Below, piece by piece: positions 52,466 through 60,415 of a stretch of DNA of 64,000 nt. The stretch comes from Paraburkholderia phenoliruptrix. GTDB taxonomy: Bacteria; Pseudomonadota; Gammaproteobacteria; Burkholderiales; Burkholderiaceae. How positions within the stretch are numbered: position 1 is the stretch's first letter; each line of letters begins with the position of its first letter. The stretch covers positions 1-64,000 of the forward strand of contig NZ_JAEUAV010000030.1 of assembly GCF_019511605.1 (NCBI RefSeq), read 5' to 3'. The position numbers were made by a program, and so were the translations under genes. The notes beneath the pieces are model-generated. The model was not told the DNA's origin. It saw nothing but the letters and a program-made list of their open reading frames with translations, and did not search any database.

Positions 52466-52809
52466 GGCATCCATGCCCGGTGTCGGATACCAATCTGTCC
52501 GCACCTCGAACATGTATGGGTGCGCTACGGAAGAAGCTAGACAGCCGACGTATTCTTAATTACCGCGCCGTCGCAGACTCTTGAGCGAGTGCAATCGACC
52601 CGTCGCCGAAAGCGACATCAAAGAGACCGTCACGTCGCACTCAAAGTTCATCGCCGCCTCAGTGGGCAATACCGTTGACGCTGCGGTGGTACCGGCTCAT
52701 TACCTAGGGCGGTGGAACCAGCGGGGGCGGACCCATGTTGACATCAACGACGGGACGTTGCGAGACCGCGAATTCCATCGTTCCCAACAACACGAAGGAG
52801 AGACAGGCC
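52466..52809. other. Intergenic region before the indole-type operon
   Basis: These 344 bp separate the reductase from the DLH-SnoaL gene and probably hold the operon promoter. A CCTAGG dyad lies near 52705. No regulator gene is present, unlike the characterised Acinetobacter cluster, where an AraC-type regulator is linked. Confidence 0.45.
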
Positions 52810-54039
52810 ATGGGCCAGACCATTCAAATCAAATGTGCAGATGGCAGCTTCAGCGGGTACCTTGCTACACCGGCCTCCGGCAAGGGACCGGGGCTGGTCG
52901 TGTGTCAGGAGATTTTTGGCGTCAACGCGAACATGCGCCGCGTCGCGGACTACTACGCGGAGGAAGGCTATACGGTGCTGGTGCCCGACCTTTACTGGCG
53001 CCTGGCTCCTGGTATCGAGCTGGAAGACCATGGAGAGGATATGCAGCGCGCGTTCGGCCTTTGTCAGCAGTTTGACCAGGCCAAAGGTGTGGAGGACATC
53101 GGAGCAGCGATCGCCGCATTGCGCGAGCGTCCCGAATTTGTTGGTCAGGTCGGCGTGCTGGGCTTCTGCTTGGGTGGCAAGCTGGCTTACTTGGCAGCCT
53201 GCAGGCTTGACGGGGTGGCCTGTGCGGTTGGCTACTACGGGGTGGGTATAGAGCAAGCGCTTGGCGAGGCCGCCAATCTTAACGGGCGACTGGTGCTGCA
53301 TATCGCCGAGAAAGATGGCTTCTGTCCGCCCGAGGCGCAGGCCGCAATCCGCGAGGGACTCGGTGGCAGGGAGAACGTTGAGTTGTACGTCTACCAAGGG
53401 GTCGACCACGCTTTCGCCCGTATCGGTGGTGCCCACTTCGACAAGTCCGCGGCCTTGATCGCTCTGCAGCGCTCGATTGCCGCGCTGCGTCGAGAGATCG
53501 GCCCACATTACAACCTCTCTGCGCTGTGGGACAAGCACTGCGAGCACGAATTTATTACTCGCGATGTGGACGCCACCATGGCCACCATGGTCGCCGAGCC
53601 TTATGTCAACCATATCCCGACGATGACCGGCGGCGTGGGCTACCGGCACCTGAAGCGCTTCTATCAGCACCACTTCGTGCATGGTAACCCGCCCGACATG
53701 AGCAGTATCCCAATCTCGCGCACTGTCGGTGCGACCCAGGTGATCGATGAGAGTCTGCTCTGCTTCACTCACACCACGGAGATTGACTGGATGCTGCCGG
53801 GTGTCAAACCCACCGGCAAGCGCGTGGAAATTCCGCTGGTGGCCATCGTCAACTTCCGCGGCGACAAGCTTTACCACGAGCACATCTACTGGGACCAGGC
53901 CAGCGTGCTGGTGCAGATCGGCCTTCTCGATCCGAAAGGCCTGCCGGTGGCGGGGGTGGAGACAGCACGCAAGCTTCTGGACGAGACGTTGCCATCCAAC
54001 ACGTTGATTGCACGCTGGCAGGAAAGCGAAGGCAAGTAG
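52810..54039 (+). CDS. iifD: Dienelactone hydrolase-SnoaL fusion, IifD/IndD-like ring-cleaving protein
   Basis: This 409-residue protein joins a dienelactone-hydrolase domain (about 1-235; nucleophile Cys 120 in GFCLGGK, Asp in AEKDGFCP, His in GVDHAFAR) to a SnoaL-like domain (about 250-400; FHGNP-like HFVHGNPPDM, FTHTTEIDWMLPG). The ATG at 52810 has AAGGAG. From my recall of the literature, the same two-domain protein in indole-degrading Acinetobacter and Cupriavidus opens 3-hydroxyindolin-2-one to anthranilate without a cofactor. The three genes that follow match the other steps of that pathway. The assignment rests on architecture and neighbours. Confidence 0.75.
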   Translation: MGQTIQIKCADGSFSGYLATPASGKGPGLVVCQEIFGVNANMRRVADYYAEEGYTVLVPDLYWRLAPGIELEDHGEDMQRAFGLCQQFDQAKGVEDIGAAIAALRERPEFVGQVGVLGFCLGGKLAYLAACRLDGVACAVGYYGVGIEQALGEAANLNGRLVLHIAEKDGFCPPEAQAAIREGLGGRENVELYVYQGVDHAFARIGGAHFDKSAALIALQRSIAALRREIGPHYNLSALWDKHCEHEFITRDVDATMATMVAEPYVNHIPTMTGGVGYRHLKRFYQHHFVHGNPPDMSSIPISRTVGATQVIDESLLCFTHTTEIDWMLPGVKPTGKRVEIPLVAIVNFRGDKLYHEHIYWDQASVLVQIGLLDPKGLPVAGVETARKLLDETLPSNTLIARWQESEGK

Positions 54040-54102
54040 GCGGCGTGTCATTCACGCTCGCGTGGTGATTGACGTAGTAAGCACCAAGAAATAGGAGGCA
54101 TC

Positions 54103-54879
54103 ATGAAAGGACTGCAGGACAAGGTTGCCATCGTCACCGGCGGCGCAACCCTGATGGGGGCCGACGTGGCCCGCGCATTCGTGGCGGCCGGCGGCAGCGT
54201 GGCGATCCTCGACATCGACGCGACCGGCGGCGAGCGAATGGCTACCGAACTGGGCGAGAAGGCGCTCTACATCGCCACGGACATCACAAAGGATGATCAG
54301 GTTAGCGCTGCTGTGGCTCAGGTCGCGAGCCGCTTCGGCGGGGTGGACTTCCTGGTGAACCTGGCTTGCACATATCTGGATGATGGCTTCAAGTCATCCC
54401 GCGCCGACTGGCTGACAGCGCTCGACGTCAATGTCGTATCGGGCGTCGCGCTGGCGCAGGCAGTGCATCCGCACATGAAGGCTCGCGGTGGCGGTGCAAT
54501 CGTCAATTTCACCAGTATCTCTGCGGGGGTCGCGCAAAAAGGGCGCTGGCTCTATCCGGTTTCCAAGGCAGCAATTGCGCAACTCACGCGCAATATGGCG
54601 ATGGATCTCGCCCCCGACCGCATCCGCGTGAACTCTGTCTCCCCTGGCTGGACCTGGAGCAGGTTGATGAATGAAGTCAGCGGCGGAAATCGATCTCAAA
54701 TCGACAACTTGGCCGCGCCATTTCACCTGATGGGCCGAGTCGCAGACCCCGACGAAGTCGCACAAGTGGTGCTATTCCTGTGTTCCGACCACGCAAGCTT
54801 CGTCACCGGCGCGGACTATGCCGTCGATGGTGGCTACTCGGCGATGGGTCCCGAGCAGAGCCTTTCCCTTAAGGGCTAA
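54103..54879 (+). CDS. iifB: SDR family dehydrogenase, IifB-like
   Basis: This 258-residue short-chain dehydrogenase has an N-terminal VTGGATLMGADVA cofactor loop, NFTSIS with the catalytic Ser, and YPVSK with catalytic Tyr 151. In the indole pathway the SDR oxidises indole-2,3-dihydrodiol to 3-hydroxyindolin-2-one. It lies 63 bp after the DLH-SnoaL gene and 48 bp ahead of the epoxidase gene. The general family is certain; the indole role is inferred from the gene set. Confidence 0.75.
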   Translation: MKGLQDKVAIVTGGATLMGADVARAFVAAGGSVAILDIDATGGERMATELGEKALYIATDITKDDQVSAAVAQVASRFGGVDFLVNLACTYLDDGFKSSRADWLTALDVNVVSGVALAQAVHPHMKARGGGAIVNFTSISAGVAQKGRWLYPVSKAAIAQLTRNMAMDLAPDRIRVNSVSPGWTWSRLMNEVSGGNRSQIDNLAAPFHLMGRVADPDEVAQVVLFLCSDHASFVTGADYAVDGGYSAMGPEQSLSLKG

Positions 54880-54927
54880 TCGGCACCGTGACGAGCGGCC
54901 GCTGCCTATTTTCTTGGAAAACAAATC

Positions 54928-56169
54928 ATGAGCCAACGCATTGCAATCGTCGGAGCCGGTCAGTCCGGCCTGCAAATGGCCCTTGCCCTGCAGGCGAAGG
55001 GCTATCAAGTGACCCTGCTGACCAATCGCACAGGCGAACAGATCCGCGCCGGCAAGGTCCTATCCAGCCAGGGTATGTTCAACAGCGCGTTGCAGATCGA
55101 GCGCGACCTCGGCCTGAACATGTGGGATGACACCTGTCCGCCGGTCGAAGGTATCGGTTTGAACGTGCTTCATCCTGAACAGCCCGGCACGAAGGTGATC
55201 GAGTGGATAACTCGCCCGGAATACCCGGGGCAGGCGGTGGATCAACGCCTTAAGATGCCCGTCTGGATGGAGACGTTCACCCAGCGTGGCGGCGATCTTC
55301 GCATTGTGGACGTAGGCGTTGCTGAGCTGGAAGAGCTCACGCAAAGTCACGACCTGGTGTTGCTGGCTGCAGGCAAAGGGGAGATCGTCAGCCGCTTTGA
55401 ACGCGACGCCGCGCGCAGCCCCTTTACTGTTCCGCAGCGCTCACTGGCGCTCACCTATGTCACGGGCATGACCCCGCGCAAGCCCTTCGCGGCAACCATC
55501 TTCAACGTAATTCCTGGAGTTGGGGAGTACTTTAGTTTTCCAGCTCTGACCTTGTCCGGTCCATGCGAGATCATGATCTTCGAAGGCCTACCGGGCGGTC
55601 CGATGGATCGCTGGGCAGAGGCTCGCACGCCGGAGCAACACTTGGCTGAGAGTCTGCGCATCGTACGAACGTACCTGCCCTGGGAGGCGGAGCGTTGCGA
55701 ACACGTTGAATTGACCGATGACAATGGCGTTCTTTCGGGCCGCTTTGCTCCAACCGTGCGCAAGCCTGTGATGACGTTGCCTTCGGGGCGCCAAGTGTTC
55801 GGCATGGCGGACGCGGTAGTAGTCAACGACCCACTTACCGGCCAGGGCTCAAATAGTGCTGCTAAGTGCGCAAAGATCTATCTGGACGCTATCCTCGAGC
55901 GGGGCGACCGGCCTTTCGATACGGCATGGATGGAAGCCACCTTTGCCCGCTATTGGGACTACGCTCAGTACGTCGTCAACTGGACCAACTCGATGCTGCA
56001 GCCGCCTCAGCCTCACATTATGCAGTTGCTTGATGCTGCAAGCCGCTCGTCCTCGCTGGCTTCTCGCATCGTCAGTGGCTTCGATAATCCTCCCGATCTC
56101 TTCCCGTGGTGGTCGGACGCGCAAGCCTGCCAACAACTCATCGAGCAATATACTGTTAAGGCAGCTTGA
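54928..56169 (+). CDS. iifA: StyA-type flavoprotein epoxidase, indole oxygenase IifA-like
   Basis: This 413-residue group E flavoprotein monooxygenase has the GAGQSGLQMA FAD loop, TNRTGEQIRAGKVLSSQGMF after it, and FGMADAVVVNDPLTGQGSN near residue 295, all typical of styrene and indole monooxygenases. It depends on reduced FAD from the partner reductase encoded 1 bp downstream. In the indole pathway it makes the 2,3-epoxide, the same chemistry as StyA on styrene. The DLH-SnoaL neighbour favours indole over styrene, since styrene clusters carry an epoxide isomerase instead. Confidence 0.82.
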   Translation: MSQRIAIVGAGQSGLQMALALQAKGYQVTLLTNRTGEQIRAGKVLSSQGMFNSALQIERDLGLNMWDDTCPPVEGIGLNVLHPEQPGTKVIEWITRPEYPGQAVDQRLKMPVWMETFTQRGGDLRIVDVGVAELEELTQSHDLVLLAAGKGEIVSRFERDAARSPFTVPQRSLALTYVTGMTPRKPFAATIFNVIPGVGEYFSFPALTLSGPCEIMIFEGLPGGPMDRWAEARTPEQHLAESLRIVRTYLPWEAERCEHVELTDDNGVLSGRFAPTVRKPVMTLPSGRQVFGMADAVVVNDPLTGQGSNSAAKCAKIYLDAILERGDRPFDTAWMEATFARYWDYAQYVVNWTNSMLQPPQPHIMQLLDAASRSSSLASRIVSGFDNPPDLFPWWSDAQACQQLIEQYTVKAA

Positions 56170-56170
56170 C

Positions 56171-56665
56171 ATGAGCTTTGAACCGCAAACCGCCCCCGAT
56201 CCGCAGGCGCTGCGCCGGGTGTGCGGACGCTACGCCACAGGCGTGGCAGTGATCGGCGCTTGCGGGCCGGAGGGCAGAGCAGTCGGCCTGACAGTCAATT
56301 CGTTTGCTTCGCTGTCCTTGAGCCCTCCGCTGATCCTTTGGAGCCTCGCGCTAAAGTCACCCAATGCGGCGTTATTCGCGCCGGGGCAGCGCTTTGGCGT
56401 GAGCATTCTTCGCGCCGCACATGGCGAGCTGGCGCGCCATTTTGCCCGGCCACTGCCCGACAAATTCGCGAGCGTGCCGCACCGCCGATGCGAGCGTGGT
56501 GTCCCCTACATCGAAGAGGCGTTAGCGACCCTAGCCTGCCGGGTCGAGCGTGCCGATCCAGTTGGCGACCATTTGCTGATTGTCGGAGAGGTGGAGGGGC
56601 TGGCCGCCAGCGAGGGCGAACCATTGGTGTTCTATGGCGGTGATTTCATTCGTACGTCTGCCTGA
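56171..56665 (+). CDS. iifC: Flavin reductase, StyB/IifC-like
   Basis: This 164-residue RutF/HpaC-type reductase supplies reduced flavin to the StyA-type epoxidase encoded just before it. Motifs are GVAVIGACGPEGRAVGLTVNSFASLSLSPPL at the start and GDHLLIVGEVEGL and PLVFYGGDF near the end. The ATG is 1 bp after the previous stop, so the pair is co-translated. It ends the four-gene set. Confidence 0.85.
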   Translation: MSFEPQTAPDPQALRRVCGRYATGVAVIGACGPEGRAVGLTVNSFASLSLSPPLILWSLALKSPNAALFAPGQRFGVSILRAAHGELARHFARPLPDKFASVPHRRCERGVPYIEEALATLACRVERADPVGDHLLIVGEVEGLAASEGEPLVFYGGDFIRTSA

Positions 56666-56677
56666 GCGCAGATCGTC

Positions 56678-56976
56678 TCACGACGTCAGGCAATGAGCTG
56701 AGTCCTTGCGTTCTATTTTGAGGCGCACGGCGTTGCCTGAATGATGGTCCATCTGCACATCGGTGCATCGTTTCGCGCAGAGCGTGTTCGTGCCGCCAAC
56801 CAACGGTTCAGGCCAAATTTCTTCCAAACAATCGCGCTGCATTTCCAGTGGCGATGGACGGCACGCTGTCTTGATGAAAGATAGCGTTCCATTACGACTG
56901 ACATGTAATTCGTATTGCTGATTAATACGTCTACGTGAAACGGAGATCTGATTTGTCCGCACGTTGAACACTTCAT
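56678..56976 (-). pseudogene. Possible frameshifted hypothetical gene
   Basis: The ATG at 56976 has GGGGAAAA ahead of it and starts MKCSTCGQIRSPFHVDVLI, with a CXXC. Another frame, entered near 56920, continues NQQYELHVSRNGTLSFIKTACRPSP and PEPLVGGTNTLCAKRC to 56678. The two halves look like one small protein split by a frameshift. No family is recalled, and the gap 56666-57060 holds nothing else clear. It runs against the flanking operons. Confidence 0.35.
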
Positions 56977-57060
56977 GCGCTTTTCCCCGGGTGGGGAAAC
57001 GTCCGACGTACTCTTGATCATCAATCTATCCCAGCATTCAACTCCAAGTGACGTAACGCT

Positions 57061-57978
57061 ATGAACAAAATTCTGGATGGCAAAGTTGTCGTGGTCACAG
57101 GCGCGGGCCAAGGCATCGGTCGTGCGATCGCGATGCAGGCCGCAGCCGCGGGTGCCAGTGTCGTCGTCGCGGACATCGCGGTCGCCAAGCTCGGAGACGG
57201 CAGCACTCGGCCGATCGCCGACAGCGTCGTCGACGAAATCGCCGCGCTCGGCGGAAAGGCCATTGCCGCCTCCGAGGACATTTCCGATGCCCCCGCGGCT
57301 GCGCAAATCATCACGAGAGCGATCGATACCTATGGGCGGATCGATTGCGTCGTCAACAACGCCGGGATTCTGCGGGACCGGATGTTTTACAACATGGATG
57401 ACGCGGAGTGGGATGCGGTCGTCAAGGTCCATTTATACGGGTACTACAACGTATCGCGCGCGGCTGCCCCGCATTTTAAGGAACAGAGCTCTGGCAGCTT
57501 CATTCACTTCAGTTCATCGTCCGCCATTATCGGCAACATCGGCCAAGCGAACTACGCCGCGGCGAAGATGGGGGTCGTCGGCTTGTCTACAAGCATTGCT
57601 TTGGACATGGCTCGCTTCAATGTGAGGTCGAATGTCATCGCTCCATGGGCCTGGAGCCAGTTGCTCGAGAGCGTTCCGATTCGCTCCGAAGAGCAGCGCG
57701 AGCGGATGCGCAAAATGAAAGAGACGATGAGACCCGAACAGATTGCACCGCTGAGCGTGTTTCTCGCAAGCGATAGCGCCGCATCCATCACGGGTCAGAT
57801 CTTCGGCGCTCGGGGCAACGAAGTCTATTTGTTCAGCCAGCCAAGAATCATCCGGTCCGTGCACAAGTCAGACGGTTGGGATGCGGAGAGCCTGGCTGCC
57901 ACGATGCTGCCGTCCTTCCGCAACGACTTTGTGCCTGTTCAATCGCATCGCGATGTGGTCGGGTGGGATCCCATCTGA
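57061..57978 (+). CDS. SDR dehydrogenase, MFE-2-like 3-hydroxyacyl-CoA dehydrogenase
   Basis: This 305-residue short-chain dehydrogenase has VTGAGQGIGRAIA, NNAGILRDRMFYNMDDAEWD, Ser in FSSSSA and Tyr 165 in YAAAK. The NAGILRDR block and the length resemble the dehydrogenase part of peroxisomal-type multifunctional enzyme 2. It is followed after 10 bp by a MaoC hydratase, the other half of that enzyme, so the two may act on successive steps. It probably oxidises a 3-hydroxyacyl-CoA. Confidence 0.85.
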   Translation: MNKILDGKVVVVTGAGQGIGRAIAMQAAAAGASVVVADIAVAKLGDGSTRPIADSVVDEIAALGGKAIAASEDISDAPAAAQIITRAIDTYGRIDCVVNNAGILRDRMFYNMDDAEWDAVVKVHLYGYYNVSRAAAPHFKEQSSGSFIHFSSSSAIIGNIGQANYAAAKMGVVGLSTSIALDMARFNVRSNVIAPWAWSQLLESVPIRSEEQRERMRKMKETMRPEQIAPLSVFLASDSAASITGQIFGARGNEVYLFSQPRIIRSVHKSDGWDAESLAATMLPSFRNDFVPVQSHRDVVGWDPI

Positions 57979-57988
57979 GGGCGGCGAG

Positions 57989-58852
57989 ATGCTCAATCTG
58001 GAAAGAATCAGGAGCCTGCCGGACGTTGAGATTGCACTCGACTATACGAACAAGGATGTCGTTCTTTATGCGCTTAGCATCGGAATGGGGCAGGCAGAAA
58101 CCGAACTGAAGTACGTCTTTGACGAGAAGCTGGTATGCACGCCGATGTTCGCGATGATTTTGGCGCATCACCTGCCTTGGCTGCGACAAGCCGATACCGG
58201 TATTGATGTCAGAAAGATGCTGCACGGCGAGAGCAGCCTGATCATTCATCGGCCGTTGCCGGCGGTAGGGCGAGTGAATGTCAAAGGGCGTATCGCCGGT
58301 GTACTCGATCGCGGCCCCGGCAAGAGTGTGTCCATCTTCTTCGAACAACGTGTACTCGAGCCCGGGACGGACAGTCATCTGGCCACTGTGGGTGGTTGCT
58401 TTGTATTCCCGGGTGCTGGTGTGGTAGCCAGCGCAACCGGGACTCGAGGGAGCTCCGGGACAACGAAGGTCCCTGATGGGGCTGCGGACGTAGAGACCGT
58501 GGACCACATTCCGACCAATGCGGCGCAGCTGTACCGCCTCAATGGTGATCGCAACACCCTCCACGTGGATCCCGAGGTCGCTCGCCGGGCGGGATTCGAC
58601 AGCCCCATTTTGCACGGCCTTTGTACGTTCGGCTATGCGGGTGCCGCGGCCATTCGTGCGCTGTGCGATCTTGACGAGCAACGGGTACAGCAGATTCAGG
58701 TCCGATACTCGACTCCTATCTACCCCGGCGAGCGGTTGCGAACCCAGTTTTATCGCATTGGCACCGATGAGTATGCCTTCCGCTGCATTGCCGTCGAGCG
58801 GGATGTCATCGTGCTGGATGCGGGACACCTTGTATTGCGGAGCGCGAAATGA
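57989..58852 (+). CDS. MaoC-like enoyl-CoA hydratase 2
   Basis: This 287-residue double hot-dog protein has the hydratase 2 motif YRLNGDRNTLHVDPEVARRAGFDSPILHGL (Asp and His catalytic pair near 187-195) in its second half and a degenerate first hot-dog. It adds water to a trans-2-enoyl-CoA. The start ATG at 57989 lies 10 bp after the SDR stop, and the stop overlaps the DUF35 gene by 4 bp. Family and neighbours point to CoA-thioester side-chain breakdown. Confidence 0.88.
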   Translation: MLNLERIRSLPDVEIALDYTNKDVVLYALSIGMGQAETELKYVFDEKLVCTPMFAMILAHHLPWLRQADTGIDVRKMLHGESSLIIHRPLPAVGRVNVKGRIAGVLDRGPGKSVSIFFEQRVLEPGTDSHLATVGGCFVFPGAGVVASATGTRGSSGTTKVPDGAADVETVDHIPTNAAQLYRLNGDRNTLHVDPEVARRAGFDSPILHGLCTFGYAGAAAIRALCDLDEQRVQQIQVRYSTPIYPGERLRTQFYRIGTDEYAFRCIAVERDVIVLDAGHLVLRSAK

Positions 58853-59265
58853 GCGAAACCACCAGTCGGCTGCTGCCGCGGCCGACACCAGAAACGGCGC
58901 ACTTCTGGGAAGGCACCCGGCGCAAAGAGCTGCTGCTGCAGCGCTGCGTCGAGTGCGAGCATATCTACTTCCCGCCCCGCCCGTTTTGTCCTTGCTGCAG
59001 TTCCCAGAATGTAGCGCCCCATGCTGCAAGTGGCTTGGCATCCCTGCTGAGCTATGTCATCAGCGCCAAACCCGCGCCAGGCATCGAGGCCCCATATTCC
59101 ATCGCCGTTGTCGAGCTCGAGGAGGGACCCACGATGATGACCAACGTCATCAATTGTCCGCAAACGCCAGAGCACCTGGTTCTCGATATGCCTTTGAGAG
59201 TGTCGTTCGTCGTCCAGAACGACGAGATCACTCTACCCTTCTTTGAGCCCCGGGACGCCGAATGA
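58849..59265 (+). CDS. DUF35 OB-fold zinc-ribbon protein
   Basis: This 138-residue acyl-CoA-associated protein has a rubredoxin-like zinc ribbon (CVECEHIYFPPRPFCPCC) followed by an OB-fold (LLSYVIS, YSIAVVELEEGP, MPLRVSF). DUF35 proteins bind and complete thiolase-like partners; in steroid degradation they form an aldolase with an Ltp2-type protein. It overlaps both the MaoC gene and the thiolase gene by 4 bp, so a fixed-ratio complex is likely. Confidence 0.9.
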   Translation: MSETTSRLLPRPTPETAHFWEGTRRKELLLQRCVECEHIYFPPRPFCPCCSSQNVAPHAASGLASLLSYVISAKPAPGIEAPYSIAVVELEEGPTMMTNVINCPQTPEHLVLDMPLRVSFVVQNDEITLPFFEPRDAE

Positions 59266-60413
59266 AGCCAAGGATAGCAATTGTCGGTGCGTCCGAGACG
59301 GCGCACTTGGGTCAGATTCCTAATCAGTCGCAGATCGGATTGAGTGCTGATGCGGCCCTGCGTGCTCTGTCAGACGCGGGCTTGACGGCACGGGATATAG
59401 ATGGCATTGCCACCGCCGGTGAGTCGCCTTCGATGCTGGCGCACTACCTCGGTGTGAAATCGGCCTGGCTCGATGGCACCGCCGTGGGGGGATGCTCCTT
59501 CATGCTCCACGTGCGGCACGCCACAGCTGCGATCGCTGCGGGCCTGTGCAAGACCGTACTGGTCGTACATGCGGAGAGCGGCAGATCGCGTATCGCAAGC
59601 CCCCCCTTACCGTGGCCGCCGCCGCCCGGATCGCTACCAGGGCAGTTCGAGGCCCCCTATGGGGCCATCTCGTCCCCTACGATGTTCACTGTTCCGGTGC
59701 TGCGATATCTCAAGCGGCACGGACTGACGCGCGAAGCATTGGGCGAAGTCGTCGTCGCGCAGCGCAAGTGGGCGGCGCTGAATCCGCGTGCCTTGCACAA
59801 GGAGCCTATGAGCGTTGCCGACGTACTTGGCGCCAGGGAGATTGCCTATCCGTTCACGCTGCCGATGTGTTGCCCGCTCACCGATGGCGGAGGCGCTCTT
59901 GTGCTGGTCGCCGCCGAACGTGCTGCGGATTTCCCTAACAAGCCTGTCTACGTTTACGGGACGGGGGAAAGCGCTGAATCGCCGATGATCAGTCAGATGG
60001 CGGACCTTACGAGCTCGCGTGCTTTCCGTGACTCGGGCAAGGCGGCGTTCGAAAGCGCAGGCATTATGCACAGCGATGTCGATCACGTAATGATCTACGA
60101 CGCCTTCGCCCATTTGCCACTGTACGGACTTGAGGACTTGGGCTTCTGCAAGCCAGGTGAGGCGGCTGGCTTCATTGCTGAAGGGAACACTTCTCCTGGC
60201 GGGCGTCTGCCGGTAAATACCAACGGCGGAGGTCTTTGCTATACGCACTCTGGGATGTACGGCATGTTTGCCCTGCAGGAAAGCGTTAGGCAAGTGCGAG
60301 GTACGGCACCGGCGCAGCAAGGGGAGGTGAACATCTCGGTATGCCATGGGGTAGGTGGAATGTTTGCGACTGCCGGGACCATCGTCCTTGGCAGTCAAGC
60401 CACGGGAGGTTAG
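59262..60413 (+). CDS. SCP-x/Ltp-type thiolase-fold protein
   Basis: This 383-residue thiolase-fold protein of the lipid-transfer group starts AIVGASETAHLG. It has GTAVGGCSFMLHVRHA (Cys about residue 78), MIYDAFAHLPLYGLEDLGFC, NTNGGGLCYTHSGMYG and CHGVGGMF. It may be a true 3-ketoacyl-CoA thiolase or an Ltp2-like retro-aldolase that needs the DUF35 partner. The HGGL-type motif differs from standard thiolases, which keeps both options open. It overlaps the DUF35 gene by 4 bp. Confidence 0.87.
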   Translation: MKPRIAIVGASETAHLGQIPNQSQIGLSADAALRALSDAGLTARDIDGIATAGESPSMLAHYLGVKSAWLDGTAVGGCSFMLHVRHATAAIAAGLCKTVLVVHAESGRSRIASPPLPWPPPPGSLPGQFEAPYGAISSPTMFTVPVLRYLKRHGLTREALGEVVVAQRKWAALNPRALHKEPMSVADVLGAREIAYPFTLPMCCPLTDGGGALVLVAAERAADFPNKPVYVYGTGESAESPMISQMADLTSSRAFRDSGKAAFESAGIMHSDVDHVMIYDAFAHLPLYGLEDLGFCKPGEAAGFIAEGNTSPGGRLPVNTNGGGLCYTHSGMYGMFALQESVRQVRGTAPAQQGEVNISVCHGVGGMFATAGTIVLGSQATGG

Positions 60414-60415
60414 TT

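Noticed and set aside
52744..54051. 435-codon minus-strand frame opposite the DLH-SnoaL gene
   Set aside because: Shadow frame; the plus strand carries all catalytic motifs and the ribosome site.
54928..56665. Styrene degradation (styAB) assignment
   Set aside because: The epoxidase/reductase pair fits, but no styrene-oxide isomerase or phenylacetaldehyde dehydrogenase partner is adjacent, and the DLH-SnoaL fusion points to indole.
57848..59041. 397-codon minus-strand frame opposite the MaoC gene
   Set aside because: Shadow frame overlapping three well-supported genes.
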